Assembly (NCBI RefSeq): GCF_002836255.1
Contig: NZ_PJAU01000031.1
Coordinates: 1 to 64,000 of the forward strand
Direction of reading: 5' to 3'
Source of the DNA: Colwellia sp. 75C3
GTDB taxonomy: Bacteria > Pseudomonadota > Gammaproteobacteria > Enterobacterales > Alteromonadaceae
Length of the DNA: 64,000 nucleotides
Shown here: piece by piece, positions 39,001-46,975 of the stretch
Layout of the letters: every line of letters starts with the position of its first letter
Position numbering within the stretch: position 1 is the stretch's first letter
Program-made: the position numbers and the translations under genes
The notes under the pieces: model-generated
What the model saw: only the letters and a program-made list of their open reading frames with translations
The model's database searches: none
What the model was told of the DNA's origin: nothing

Positions 39001-39337
39001 TAGTTCTATAAAGCAGGCTGCTAAATCTAGATTACGTCCTATTATAATGACGACACTAACCACAGCGCTTGGTTTACTACCAATGGCTTTAGGCATGGGA
39101 GAAGGGGCTGAACTAAGAACGCCGATGGCAATAACCGTTATCAGTGGTTTACTTTGCTCAACGTTATTAACGTTAATTATATTACCAGTACTTTACCAGT
39201 TGTTTGACCATAAAAAGTTTGCCTCGTTAAACGGTGAAGATGTTGAAGGTTCTGATGTTAAAGGTTCCGGTGTTAAAGGTAATAGTGTTAATAAAAATTC
39301 TGGAATAAGCCCATTACCGGAGCCTCAAAATGTCTGA
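36011..39337 (+). CDS. RND efflux pump, inner-membrane permease 1
   Basis: A 1108-residue proton-driven pump of the RND superfamily. It has the usual plan of a first helix, large periplasmic loop, a helix bundle, then a repeat. Helix 4 reads GLLVDNAIVVLENI: one Asp is kept and the second, paired in AcrB, is Asn. The matching C-terminal segment is MLAGIVVNNAIVLLDRI. A longer linker with extra hydrophobic stretches lies at about residues 495-575, between the two halves. The C-terminal tail has short Val-Lys-Gly-Ser repeats. The start overlaps the small peptide gene by four bases and the stop overlaps the next pump gene by eight. Confidence 0.9.
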   Translation: MSIVDVAIKRPVTVWMFTFAVMLFGLVGLSRLAVNLLPELSYPTLTVRTNYTGAAPAEIEQLLTKPIEEAVGVVKGLRKISSVSKAGQSDVLLEFEWDVAMDITSLEVREKLDLIRLPLDVQKPLILKFNPSLDPIIRLGLQTSDNSVAGLTQLRTFAEYDVKRQLESLLGVASVKLGGGLEQEYQVVIDQHKLAQLNLSSQEIINRINAENINISAGKLIEGNTQYLVRTLNQFTNINQIGQLVVYRENEQIITLNDIATIVDGYKERTDVTRINAAEAVELAIYKEGDANTVQVAKLINNKLDAINKLLGDRYQLTVVYDQSTFITNAISEVKSAAIIGGLLAMFILYLFLRSITPTLIISLSIPVSVIATFNMMYGNGISLNIMSLGGIALATGLLVDNAIVVLENIARYKEQGLSVVEAARKGTKEVSGAIIASTLTTLAVFVPLIFVEGVAGQLFADQAMTVAFALIASLVVALTLIPMLASRQAAKTVEETTEDSIQDKTSFKELVWYKKITFILVLPLKVIFIWLPMLITRIVLLSFHGVSKVASFVMKPLTAGFNFIFEKLASLYSKSLSLALKHGVITLFFSLVFAGSAFFILPKIGVELLPPLAQGEFYLELELAPGTPLAVTDKAINKIAQQLQQDDRIKSTYSLTGRGSLMTSSADKGGEHQARLQIMLHDSQDEKQVMADIRQYSQKIVGATTQLNHPELFTFSKPISIELASYDLNLLSTYSKRLTTLMNQDEQFVDVANSQRKGQPELAIHFNQQKIAQLGLNAPDIARLVAVKIGGNIASKYTLLDRKIDILVRSDEKHRNSIDDLRELVVNPSNDFPITLESISNIVETVGPAQINRINQQRVAVISANIAMGDQNSALANAKELIKQLKLPLTVIPTFGGQSEEMQQSFDSMLMALTLAVFLVYLVMASQFESLLQPLLILFSVPLAAVGSIYGLYLFGSNISVIVFIGLIMLAGIVVNNAIVLLDRINQLREQGLDKDSSIKQAAKSRLRPIIMTTLTTALGLLPMALGMGEGAELRTPMAITVISGLLCSTLLTLIILPVLYQLFDHKKFASLNGEDVEGSDVKGSGVKGNSVNKNSGISPLPEPQNV

Positions 39338-42300
39338 TAATAAGTTGAATTTAACTAAGCTGGCAATTAAAAAACCAGTAACCACCTTAATGTTATGTCT
39401 AACTATGTTGATGATGGGGGTGGCGGCAAGTCAGTTACTGCCACTTGAAAAATGGCCAGGTATCGACATTCCAGAAATGATGATAAGTGCGCCATATCAA
39501 GCATCAACACCAGCAGAAGTAGAGCGGTTAGTAACAAAACCACTTGAAGAAGCGCTAGCAACGATGGGGGGAATACAGCGACTCAGTTCTACCTCTACAG
39601 AGCATGGCGCAGAAATAGGTATTGAAGTTGAATGGGAAAGTAGTTTAACGGGGAAAGCGATAGAAGCGCGGGAAAAAATCGATGCGGTTCGTCATTTATT
39701 ACCTGAAGATTTACAACGCGTGTTTGTTTACCAGTTTTCAACCGCGGATATGCCTATTTTAACACTACGTATTTCCAGTGAACGCGAATTACAAAATAGC
39801 TTTCAGTTACTAAATAATTATTTGAAAAAACCACTTGAGCGCATGCAAGGGGTTTCAAAAGTTGAGCTTTATGGTGTGGATCAACGACAAATTTCTATAC
39901 GTTTACTAAGCGAGCGCGTGGCGAGTCATAATGTTGATATCCTGCAATTAACCCAAATACTGCAAGCACATAACTTTACTATTAATGCTGGCTCTTTAAA
40001 GTCAGCCACCAATACTATTCGTATTAGCCCTAAGGGAGAGTTTACTGAGTTAAATGATATTAGAGCGCTGATGGTTAAAGATAATGTTTACCTTGGCGAT
40101 ATCGCTGAGGTTCTTTTTGAGCAACCTGAGAGAATTGACGGTCGACATTTAGATAGAAGTTACGCTATTGGTGTAAATATCTTTAAAGAGTCTAGTGCTA
40201 ATCTTGTTGATGTTGCTGGCCGAGTTGTTACAGCCGTTGATGAAATATCAGAAAGTGCTCAGTTTAGTGGTATCAATATCTTTATGATGGAAGATCAGGC
40301 GAAAGGGGTGACTGACTCTTTATCTGACTTATTAATGGCCGGTGGCATTGGTGCCGTTTTATCTTTTATTGTGCTATTTCTGTTTCTTCGAAACACCACA
40401 GCAACGATTTTAGTGGTAGCTTCAGTACCCTTTTCAATTTGTATCACCTTAGCGGTTATGTACTTTTTAGGTTACTCACTTAATATCCTATCGATGATGG
40501 GGCTATTATTAGCGGTAGGCATGTTGGTTGATAATTCGGTAGTGATTACCGAGTCAATAGCTGCAGAGCACCGTAATAATCCAGCAAGTACCAAACAAGA
40601 AAAAATAAGAAATATATTGAACGGCGTTGATAAAGTGTCGTTAGCGGTAATGACGGGGACGCTAACTACTATGATAGTGTTCTTACCCAACATCATTGGC
40701 GAAAAAGTACAGTTGACTGTTTTCTTGGAGCATGTCGCTATTGCCATTTGTATTTCATTGGCGGCATCATTATTAATTGCCAAAACCTTACTACCGTTAT
40801 GTTTATCGAAAATGCCATTGGCGAGCCTTGCAGCTAAAACCACTAAAAAATCGGCTAAGACAGCAGATAAAAAGAGCAAGATGCGCTATAAAAAAAGCCT
40901 TTCATGGGTATTAGCTCATCCTAAAATTACTGGTTTTGTTGCTTTGTTAATTCTAGCAAGTTCGGCGATTCCTATGGGAGTTATCACCTCTGATAATAAT
41001 GATAATCAAGACGGTACACGATTGTTTATGCGTTATCACGTTGAAGGCCAGTTTCCCGTTGAGCATGTAGAAGCCATGGTCAACCGGATGGAAGACTACT
41101 TATATAAACATAAAGAAGAGTTTTATATTGAATCGGTCTATAGCTACTACAGTGGTGAGCGCGCCTCTTCTACTTTGTTGCTCAAAGAAAGTCGCGATAT
41201 CTCAATGAGTGATTTAAAAGAGCGTATTAGAAAAGAGTTACCGGTATTTGCTGAAGCTAAACCAGATTTTGGTTGGCAAAGTGCAAAAGCGGGCGGTGTT
41301 AGTGTCACCTTATTGGGCGCTTCAACAGAAATGTTAATGACGTTATCAGATCAAATTGTCCCGGTACTTTCTCACGTAGAGGGGTTAACCGATGTAAAAA
41401 GCGATATCTCGCAACATCAAAAAGAGATGGTTGTGGTGATCGATAGATTTAAAGCGAATCAACTGGGACTTGATTCTCGCCAAGTGGCACAAATAGTAGG
41501 CACAGCATTAAGAGGGCTTGAACTGCGTAGTTTCCGTCATGATCCTAATGGTGAAGTAAATATTCGCTTACTCTATGATGAAAAATTGAAGTACTCTTTA
41601 GATCAATTGAAAAAATTACCCATTACTGAAATTGATGGCCAAAATATTAGCTTAGAAAGTGTTGCAAAATTCCATGTTCAGCCAAGGCTCGCTGCAATTT
41701 ATCGTGAAGAACGACAAACAGCATTGACCATAGGGGCAAACATGAATGATATAACTATGGAGCAAGCAAAAGAGCGTATTGAGCAAGCAATGGAGACCTT
41801 GAACTTACCTGCAGGTTACACATGGAAATTAGGGCGTGGTTTTAATCGTCAGCAGCAAGAGCAAAATATTATGCTAGTGAATATGTTGTTGGCTTTAGCA
41901 ATGATATATATTGTTATGGCGGCTTTATTTGAATCGCTATTATTACCTGCGGCTATTATTAGTTCTATTCTTTACTCTATTGTTGGTGTTTTTTGGTTTT
42001 TCCTTCTCACGGGTAGCAGTATGTCGGTGATGGGTATGATTGGGATTTTGATATTAATGGGGATCGTGGTCAACAACGGTATTGTACTCATTGATCAAAT
42101 AAACCAGATGTCGCCAAAGATTGAAGAACTAGAAGCGGTGATTGCAGATATTTGTATAACGCGACTTCGTCCAGTATTGATGACAGTGGCAACGACAGTA
42201 TTGGGTATGGTGCCACTGGCGTTAGGCTCAACACAAATAGGCGGAGATGGACCTTCTTATGCACCTTTAGCTGTAGCTATTATTGGTGGTTTAACGTTCT

Positions 42301-42422
42301 CAACAGTCACTAGCTTGTATCTAGTGCCGTGGTGTTACTTGATGTTTAGTAGATTGGCTAGGAACTCAAGTATTGGTTTTAATAAGGCAAATATCTTTGC
42401 GAAACGTATTGCCAAGGTGTGA
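39330..42422 (+). CDS. RND efflux pump, inner-membrane permease 2
   Basis: A 1030-residue RND permease, diverged from the pump encoded before it. It opens with KLAIKKPVTTLMLCLTMLMMG, the usual first helix, and has the porter-domain segment VERLVTKPLEEALATMGGI. Helix 4 reads GMLVDNSVVITESIA, again with Asp-Asn. The C-terminal helices include LILMGIVVNNGIVLIDQI. Two permeases with one adaptor recall MdtBC-type heteromeric pumps, so the two may assemble together. Substrates are unknown. No outer-membrane channel is encoded nearby. A strong terminator follows 34 bp later. Confidence 0.9.
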   Translation: MSDNKLNLTKLAIKKPVTTLMLCLTMLMMGVAASQLLPLEKWPGIDIPEMMISAPYQASTPAEVERLVTKPLEEALATMGGIQRLSSTSTEHGAEIGIEVEWESSLTGKAIEAREKIDAVRHLLPEDLQRVFVYQFSTADMPILTLRISSERELQNSFQLLNNYLKKPLERMQGVSKVELYGVDQRQISIRLLSERVASHNVDILQLTQILQAHNFTINAGSLKSATNTIRISPKGEFTELNDIRALMVKDNVYLGDIAEVLFEQPERIDGRHLDRSYAIGVNIFKESSANLVDVAGRVVTAVDEISESAQFSGINIFMMEDQAKGVTDSLSDLLMAGGIGAVLSFIVLFLFLRNTTATILVVASVPFSICITLAVMYFLGYSLNILSMMGLLLAVGMLVDNSVVITESIAAEHRNNPASTKQEKIRNILNGVDKVSLAVMTGTLTTMIVFLPNIIGEKVQLTVFLEHVAIAICISLAASLLIAKTLLPLCLSKMPLASLAAKTTKKSAKTADKKSKMRYKKSLSWVLAHPKITGFVALLILASSAIPMGVITSDNNDNQDGTRLFMRYHVEGQFPVEHVEAMVNRMEDYLYKHKEEFYIESVYSYYSGERASSTLLLKESRDISMSDLKERIRKELPVFAEAKPDFGWQSAKAGGVSVTLLGASTEMLMTLSDQIVPVLSHVEGLTDVKSDISQHQKEMVVVIDRFKANQLGLDSRQVAQIVGTALRGLELRSFRHDPNGEVNIRLLYDEKLKYSLDQLKKLPITEIDGQNISLESVAKFHVQPRLAAIYREERQTALTIGANMNDITMEQAKERIEQAMETLNLPAGYTWKLGRGFNRQQQEQNIMLVNMLLALAMIYIVMAALFESLLLPAAIISSILYSIVGVFWFFLLTGSSMSVMGMIGILILMGIVVNNGIVLIDQINQMSPKIEELEAVIADICITRLRPVLMTVATTVLGMVPLALGSTQIGGDGPSYAPLAVAIIGGLTFSTVTSLYLVPWCYLMFSRLARNSSIGFNKANIFAKRIAKV

Positions 42423-42455
42423 TTGTAAGCCGTATTCACTGTTATGATATATAGC

Positions 42456-42496
42456 AAAAAGCCAGTAAGATTAAAATCTTACTGGCTTTTTTATTT
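42456..42496 (+). terminator. Strong terminator after the RND operon
   Basis: A 17-bp perfect stem (AAAAAGCCAGTAAGATT, 42456-42472, with its complement at 42475-42491) runs into TTTTTATTT. It ends the efflux operon and can also serve the convergent lipoprotein gene. Confidence 0.9.
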
Positions 42497-42546
42497 CTAG
42501 CTCTCCATTTATTGAAACAGAAAACTAAAGTAGAACGTTTATTTAA

Positions 42547-43158
42547 CTATTTCTCAATATGCTTGAGCTTTCCTGCTTCATCAAATTCAAGAACGTTTCT
42601 AGCCCAGCGATTTACCCAATATGTCCAAAGATCACCTTCTAAATCTGGGGTCGCATGAATTGGCGGGCGACCCATAGCAAGTAGAACAGCTTCTTTGCTC
42701 ATTCCTAAAATAGGTTTGCCACGTTTGATACCTTTTTGATCTATGTCGCTGAGAGTACTCACTTTTGCTTTAGCTTCATCACACGATTTCCCAAAAAATA
42801 AGGCAAAGTTAGCATTAAGTGATTGCCCTGCATTTTTGGTATATTTGTCCCATAAATAAGTATACTTCATGCCTTTATGTGACATCTCAATAATTTTGGT
42901 TTCAATATCGTCAATGACGAACTCACTACAAATAGGCATGAGTTTAGGTAACTGATAATTCATTGCATGTAACCGATTGTTCGCGGCATCAGCATGTAAA
43001 TTAACCAGAGCATATACTTTAGCACCCTCGATAATACCTGCTTTGTTGGTCATAGCATCTTCTGCAGCACTTGAAGGTGAACTAGTTGAGTTACATCCTG
43101 TAATAGCTAACGCAGCCACTAATGCACTAATGGTAAACGCTTTTTTCATCGCTTTCAT
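42547..43158 (-). CDS. Outer-membrane lipoprotein with SmpA/OmlA-like end
   Basis: A 203-residue lipoprotein. The signal peptide ends with ALAITGC, and Cys near residue 22 would be lipid-modified. The mature part has no clear family for about 120 residues. It then has GKPILGMSKEAVLLAMGRPPIHATPD followed by WTYWV, resembling the SmpA/BamE-type fold where a substrate or partner binds a small sandwich. The in-frame Met four codons in (MKKAF) is an equally good start. The function is unknown. A 57-residue Cys-rich protein gene lies upstream on the same strand. Confidence 0.65.
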   Translation of the reverse strand: MKAMKKAFTISALVAALAITGCNSTSSPSSAAEDAMTNKAGIIEGAKVYALVNLHADAANNRLHAMNYQLPKLMPICSEFVIDDIETKIIEMSHKGMKYTYLWDKYTKNAGQSLNANFALFFGKSCDEAKAKVSTLSDIDQKGIKRGKPILGMSKEAVLLAMGRPPIHATPDLEGDLWTYWVNRWARNVLEFDEAGKLKHIEK

Positions 43159-43251
43159 GTGATTTATCCTTAAAATTTATAGTTATGCTTGGTTAAAAAC
43201 GTTTTTATTTTGACAATAAAATATATGAAAGGCAACTATTTATCGGGGATA

Positions 43252-43425
43252 TTATTTAGAGTTTTTTTCTTCTTCAGCTTGTTGTAGCTCTCTAATTTTA
43301 GCTTCAGCTATACGCCACTTTTGTAATTCAGCGTAATAATGATCCCAAACACAAGGGTTACAGGCGCCACCACCGCAACAATCATCATCTGCAGGGGCTA
43401 TTGGTTTTTTATGGGGATTTGACAT
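43252..43425 (-). CDS. Small Cys-rich oxidoreductase-like protein, 57 residues
   Basis: A 57-residue protein. A CCGGGACNPCVWDHYYAEL stretch (residues 16-34) matches the conserved N-terminal motif of the Oxidoreductase-like family (PF09791 as I know it), in which clustered cysteines precede V-W-D-x-Y. The C-terminal half is a charged helix. The cysteines may bind metal or act in redox. It lies 93 bp before the lipoprotein gene on the same strand, so the two could be co-transcribed. The function in bacteria is unknown. Confidence 0.7.
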   Translation of the reverse strand: MSNPHKKPIAPADDDCCGGGACNPCVWDHYYAELQKWRIAEAKIRELQQAEEEKNSK

Positions 43426-43483
43426 GACTTTTTTAACTCAAAATAGGTGGGGATTTAACTGAATTTGTTGAGGTTATAATAAC

Positions 43484-43512
43484 AAAAAAGCCCTGCATTT
43501 GCAGAGCTTTTG
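43484..43512 (-). terminator. Terminator serving accC (minus strand)
   Basis: AAAAGC, a mismatch, then CTGC pairs with GCAG, mismatch, GCTTTT around an ATTT loop. Read on the minus strand it ends in TTTTTTGTT. It lies 290 bp after accC because the palindromic element at 43539-43800 is in between, so it was probably the accBC terminator before that insertion. Confidence 0.6.
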
Positions 43513-43538
43513 TTTATTACCGAGTAGAGTATTTATTA

Positions 43539-43800
43539 TACCAATTGAATTAATGAATGCACCACTTAGCGAGAATTAAAAGGCTTAGAGGCAAGGCATT
43601 GATTGAAGAGAATGGTTATTCCCTTGTCAAAATCAATAACACCGCATGTAAGCCTTTTAAACTCGCCCTTCGGGAGTTTCGTAGCAAACTGATAACCTCA
43701 CAAAATGAAATAAATATAGAATAACTATGTTTAACTCATTTTGTTTGTTCTAAGCTCGCTACGTAACTCTAAGTTGGTCGATTCATTATTTTAATTGGTA
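43539..43800. mobile_element. 262-bp TA-flanked palindromic element, copy C (MITE-like)
   Basis: Terminal inverted repeats of about 31 bp begin TACCAATTGAATTAATGAAT on the left and, in complement, TACCAATTAAAATAATGAAT on the right. TA lies at both ends. The right end touches the accC stop codon. A core at about 43589-43650 (AGGCAAGGCATTGATTGAA and following) matches copy A at 26985-27045 in inverse orientation with few differences. Inner arms AAAAGGCTTA and TAAGCCTTTT flank the core. No coding capacity is seen. Length and structure suggest a non-autonomous transposable element. Confidence 0.75.
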
Positions 43801-45147
43801 TTAGTCAAGTTCAGCTAACTTGTGCTCTAAATAATGAATGTTAGCGCCGCCATTAACAAAACCTTGATCACTTAAAATATCTTGATGCAAAGTTATGTTA
43901 GTTTTGATGCCATCAATCACTAGCTCTGATAAAGCGTTACGCATACGCGCAATAGCTACATCACGGTTATCACCCCAAGTAATTAGTTTCCCAATCATAG
44001 AGTCATAATGTGGTGGAACAGAGTAATCAGCATAAATATGAGAATCCCAACGAACACCTAAACCACCTGGTGGGTGGAAACGCGTAATTTTACCCGGTGA
44101 AGGAATAAAGGTACGAGGATCTTCAGCATTGATACGACATTCAATAGAGTGACCTGAAACCTTGATATCATCTTGGGTATAAGATAATGGTTGACCAGCA
44201 GCAACACGAAGTTGCTCTTTGATCAAATCAACACCAGTGATCATTTCAGTTACTGGATGCTCAACCTGAATACGTGTATTCATTTCAATGAAGTAGAATT
44301 CACCATTTTCATACAAGAATTCAAAAGTACCAGCGCCACGGTAGTTAATATCAATACAAGCTTTACAACAACGCTCACCAATTTTGGCGCGCATTTCAGG
44401 TGTAATACCTGGTGCAGGAGCTTCTTCAACTACTTTTTGATGACGACGTTGCATTGAACAATCACGTTCACCTAAGTGAATTGCAGCACCTTTACCATCA
44501 GCCATTATTTGAATTTCAACATGACGTGGGTTTTCAAGGAATTTTTCCATGTAAACCATATCATTCTTGAAAATAGTGCCGGCTTCTTTTTTGGTTAAGG
44601 CAATAGACTCTATTAAGTCTTCTTCGTTGCGTACAACACGCATACCACGACCACCGCCACCACCAGCTGCTTTAACGATAATTGGGTAACCAATTCGTTT
44701 AGCATGGGCTTTGTTTGCAGCATCATCGTCATTTAATGGTCCATCAGAACCAGGTACACAAGGCACACCAGCAATTTTCATTGCTTTTATCGCTTGAACT
44801 TTATCACCCATGATACGGATGCTTTCTGCTTTTGGACCGATAAAGGCAAAACCAGAGTTTTCAACTTGCTCAGCAAAATCTGCATTCTCAGCAAGAAAAC
44901 CGTAGCCAGGATGAATAGCGACAGCATTAGTCACTTCAGCCGCAGTAATTATTGCCGGAATATTTAGGTAACTATCCGGTGCTGGTGCTTTACCAATACA
45001 GATGGTTTCATCAGCTAATAATACGTGTTTAAGGTTTTTATCAGCAGTTGAATGTACAGCTACTGTTTTAATACCTAACTCTTTACAAGCGCGTAGTATT
45101 CTTAAGGCAATTTCGCCACGGTTGGCGATAACAACTTTATCTAACAT
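43801..45147 (-). CDS. accC: Acetyl-CoA carboxylase, biotin carboxylase subunit
   Basis: A 448-residue ATP-grasp enzyme that carboxylates biotin on AccB in the first step of fatty acid synthesis. It begins [21 protein letters not shown] as expected. The ATP-binding Gly-rich loop is [14 protein letters not shown], the catalytic region includes [23 protein letters not shown], and [14 protein letters not shown] is present. Length matches the E. coli enzyme. It follows accB by 45 bp in the classic aroQ-accB-accC operon. A palindromic element sits directly after the stop. Confidence 0.97.
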   Translation of the reverse strand: MLDKVVIANRGEIALRILRACKELGIKTVAVHSTADKNLKHVLLADETICIGKAPAPDSYLNIPAIITAAEVTNAVAIHPGYGFLAENADFAEQVENSGFAFIGPKAESIRIMGDKVQAIKAMKIAGVPCVPGSDGPLNDDDAANKAHAKRIGYPIIVKAAGGGGGRGMRVVRNEEDLIESIALTKKEAGTIFKNDMVYMEKFLENPRHVEIQIMADGKGAAIHLGERDCSMQRRHQKVVEEAPAPGITPEMRAKIGERCCKACIDINYRGAGTFEFLYENGEFYFIEMNTRIQVEHPVTEMITGVDLIKEQLRVAAGQPLSYTQDDIKVSGHSIECRINAEDPRTFIPSPGKITRFHPPGGLGVRWDSHIYADYSVPPHYDSMIGKLITWGDNRDVAIARMRNALSELVIDGIKTNITLHQDILSDQGFVNGGANIHYLEHKLAELD

Positions 45148-45192
45148 GGAATAACCCTTATTTTTGAAATCTTTTATTTTAGATAAGTGGGC

Positions 45193-45636
45193 TTATTCAA
45201 TGATGAATAAAGGTTGGTCAAATTCAATAGCGTCTTCATTTTGTGCTAATACTTCTTTGATAACGCCAGACTTATCAGCTTCAATTTGGTTCATCATTTT
45301 CATTGCTTCAACAATACATAGTGTATCACCAGCATTTACATGCTTACCAACTTCAGCAAATGCTGGAGAATCAGGTGAAGCAGATGCATAGTAAGTACCA
45401 ACCATAGGAGAACGAACGATATGACCAGTAATTACAGGTGCAACGGCTTCAGCAGGAGCGGCTACTGGCGCTGCTAGAGGTGCTGCGGCAGGAGCTGCTT
45501 GCATCATAGGAGCTTGTTGCATTACTACAGCGCCACGGCTGATTCGTACTGATTCTTCACCTTCAGAGATCTCTAATTCATTGATACCTGACTCTTCAAC
45601 CAGTTCGATAAGTTTTTTGATTTTACGAATATCCAT
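45193..45636 (-). CDS. accB: Acetyl-CoA carboxylase, biotin carboxyl carrier protein
   Basis: A 147-residue biotin carrier. The N-terminal part is a short helical region ([21 protein letters not shown]). An Ala/Pro-rich linker follows at about 35-68. The C-terminal biotinyl domain carries the EAMKMMN motif, with the biotinylated Lys in AMKM. It lies between aroQ and accC, with 92 and 45 bp gaps. Biotin attachment by BirA is expected. Confidence 0.97.
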   Translation of the reverse strand: MDIRKIKKLIELVEESGINELEISEGEESVRISRGAVVMQQAPMMQAAPAAAPLAAPVAAPAEAVAPVITGHIVRSPMVGTYYASASPDSPAFAEVGKHVNAGDTLCIVEAMKMMNQIEADKSGVIKEVLAQNEDAIEFDQPLFIIE

Positions 45637-45728
45637 TGGGACACCTTAATTTGGGTTACTAAAAATAATATTTATAAATATAGGTTAATGATTGGTCACT
45701 AACATATACGGTTTGTTATTTGTTCTTA

Positions 45729-46187
45729 TTAATCTTCTTGCGCTTTATTTAAATAGCTGTGAGCAGCATCAAGGGCAAAGCTATAACCTTGCGCACCAAA
45801 ACCGGAAATAACACCTATAGCGATATCAGATAAATAAGAATGTTTTCTGAAAGCTTCACGAGCATGCACATTTGATAAATGCACCTCTATAAAAGGTATA
45901 GCAACGGAAAGTAAAGCATCTCTAAGTGCGACACTGGTATGTGTGAAAGCAGCAGGGTTGATGATGATAAAATTAACCTGTTGGTAGCCTTGATGAATCG
46001 CATCGATTAATTCATGTTCAGCATTAGTCTGAAGATGTTGCAGCGTTATTTGCTTTTCACCAGCTTGTTGGCTCAGCTCAGCTATAATGTCTGATAAACT
46101 TTGCTTACCATAAATGGTAGGCTCACGTTTACCCAGCATATTTAAGTTTGGTCCATTTAACACTAAAACTGTAAACTTTGCGGTCAT
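45729..46187 (-). CDS. aroQ: 3-dehydroquinate dehydratase, type II
   Basis: A 152-residue shikimate-pathway enzyme that turns 3-dehydroquinate into 3-dehydroshikimate. The type II signature [19 protein letters not shown] opens the protein and includes the active-site loop with Arg and Tyr. [17 protein letters not shown] carries the catalytic His region, and [20 protein letters not shown] the substrate-binding loop. It assembles as a dodecamer in known cases. First gene of aroQ-accB-accC, as in many gammaproteobacteria. Confidence 0.96.
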   Translation of the reverse strand: MTAKFTVLVLNGPNLNMLGKREPTIYGKQSLSDIIAELSQQAGEKQITLQHLQTNAEHELIDAIHQGYQQVNFIIINPAAFTHTSVALRDALLSVAIPFIEVHLSNVHAREAFRKHSYLSDIAIGVISGFGAQGYSFALDAAHSYLNKAQED

Positions 46188-46468
46188 CTTCTGCTAAAAC
46201 ACTATTAAATAATAATTGGCGCTAATAATTACATAAAATTGAGTCACTGTGAACAAAAAAAGTTAATTTTTAATGTTTTTTTTGTTATTGACGATAATAC
46301 CCGTGTTTTCGAAGAATATAGCAGCAAAGTACTGGTCATACCTCTTTTGGGTAAGGTAAATGTTTGATTTTTTTGTTATTTGGGCTATTATTATTGAGTT
46401 ATTGGTATTACTGTATTGATTTTAAAAAGAATTTTTGTATTTATTCAGCGTTATTATAGGGCTTCCTT
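46188..46468. other. Divergent gap between aroQ and the PstS-like gene
   Basis: This AT-rich 281-bp stretch must hold promoters for the aroQ-accBC operon and for the three-gene c-di-GMP-linked operon. I could not place a convincing -35/-10 pair. No inverted repeat of note and no gene was seen. Confidence 0.4.
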
Positions 46469-46975
46469 ATTAAACACTATTTCCTCGTTATTATGCTCAT
46501 GCTTGCGTGCCTTGTGACTTCACAAGTTTCAGCTATTGAGGTAGTAACTCACCCACAAGTTGTTGAAAGTAACTTAACTAAGTCGCAGTTACGACGTATT
46601 TATACAATGCGTCAATTACGCTGGAGCGATAATAGTGCCATTAGTGTGTTTGTTTTACCTAGTCAGCACAAACTGCATAAGCGATTTGCTAAAGAAAAAT
46701 TACAGATATTTCCTTATCAACTTAACCGTATCTGGCACAAACTAACTTACTCCGGTTTGGGCGTAGCACCTACCATTGTTGCCTCTGAACAAGAACTCAT
46801 TCAAGCGATTATCAAAACACCCGGCGCTATTGGTTATATAGATGACAAAACATTAATAAAGATAAAGCAAAGTGAAATTACTATAAGTCATAGAAATATA
46901 GATGTCGCTGATATGGAAGATAATCAGCAGGTTAGCAGTAAAGGAGTAGTCAATGTTGTTAAAATTAAAGACTAA
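46469..46975 (+). CDS. Small PstS-like periplasmic binding protein
   Basis: A protein of about 160-168 residues with a signal peptide cut near QVSA and a short periplasmic-binding-protein domain. IEVVTHPQVVESNLTKSQLRRIYTMRQLRWSD and IIKTPGAIGYIDDKTLI recall the phosphate-binding PstS family. It is half the size of PstS and no transporter genes adjoin it, so a sensor or assembly role is more likely. The first ATG (46493) gives an unusual signal peptide without Lys and has no ribosome-binding site. An in-frame ATT at 46469 follows AGGG by seven bases and adds a Lys, so I take it as a possible start. The next gene overlaps by 23 bp. Confidence 0.55.
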   Translation: MKHYFLVIMLMLACLVTSQVSAIEVVTHPQVVESNLTKSQLRRIYTMRQLRWSDNSAISVFVLPSQHKLHKRFAKEKLQIFPYQLNRIWHKLTYSGLGVAPTIVASEQELIQAIIKTPGAIGYIDDKTLIKIKQSEITISHRNIDVADMEDNQQVSSKGVVNVVKIKD

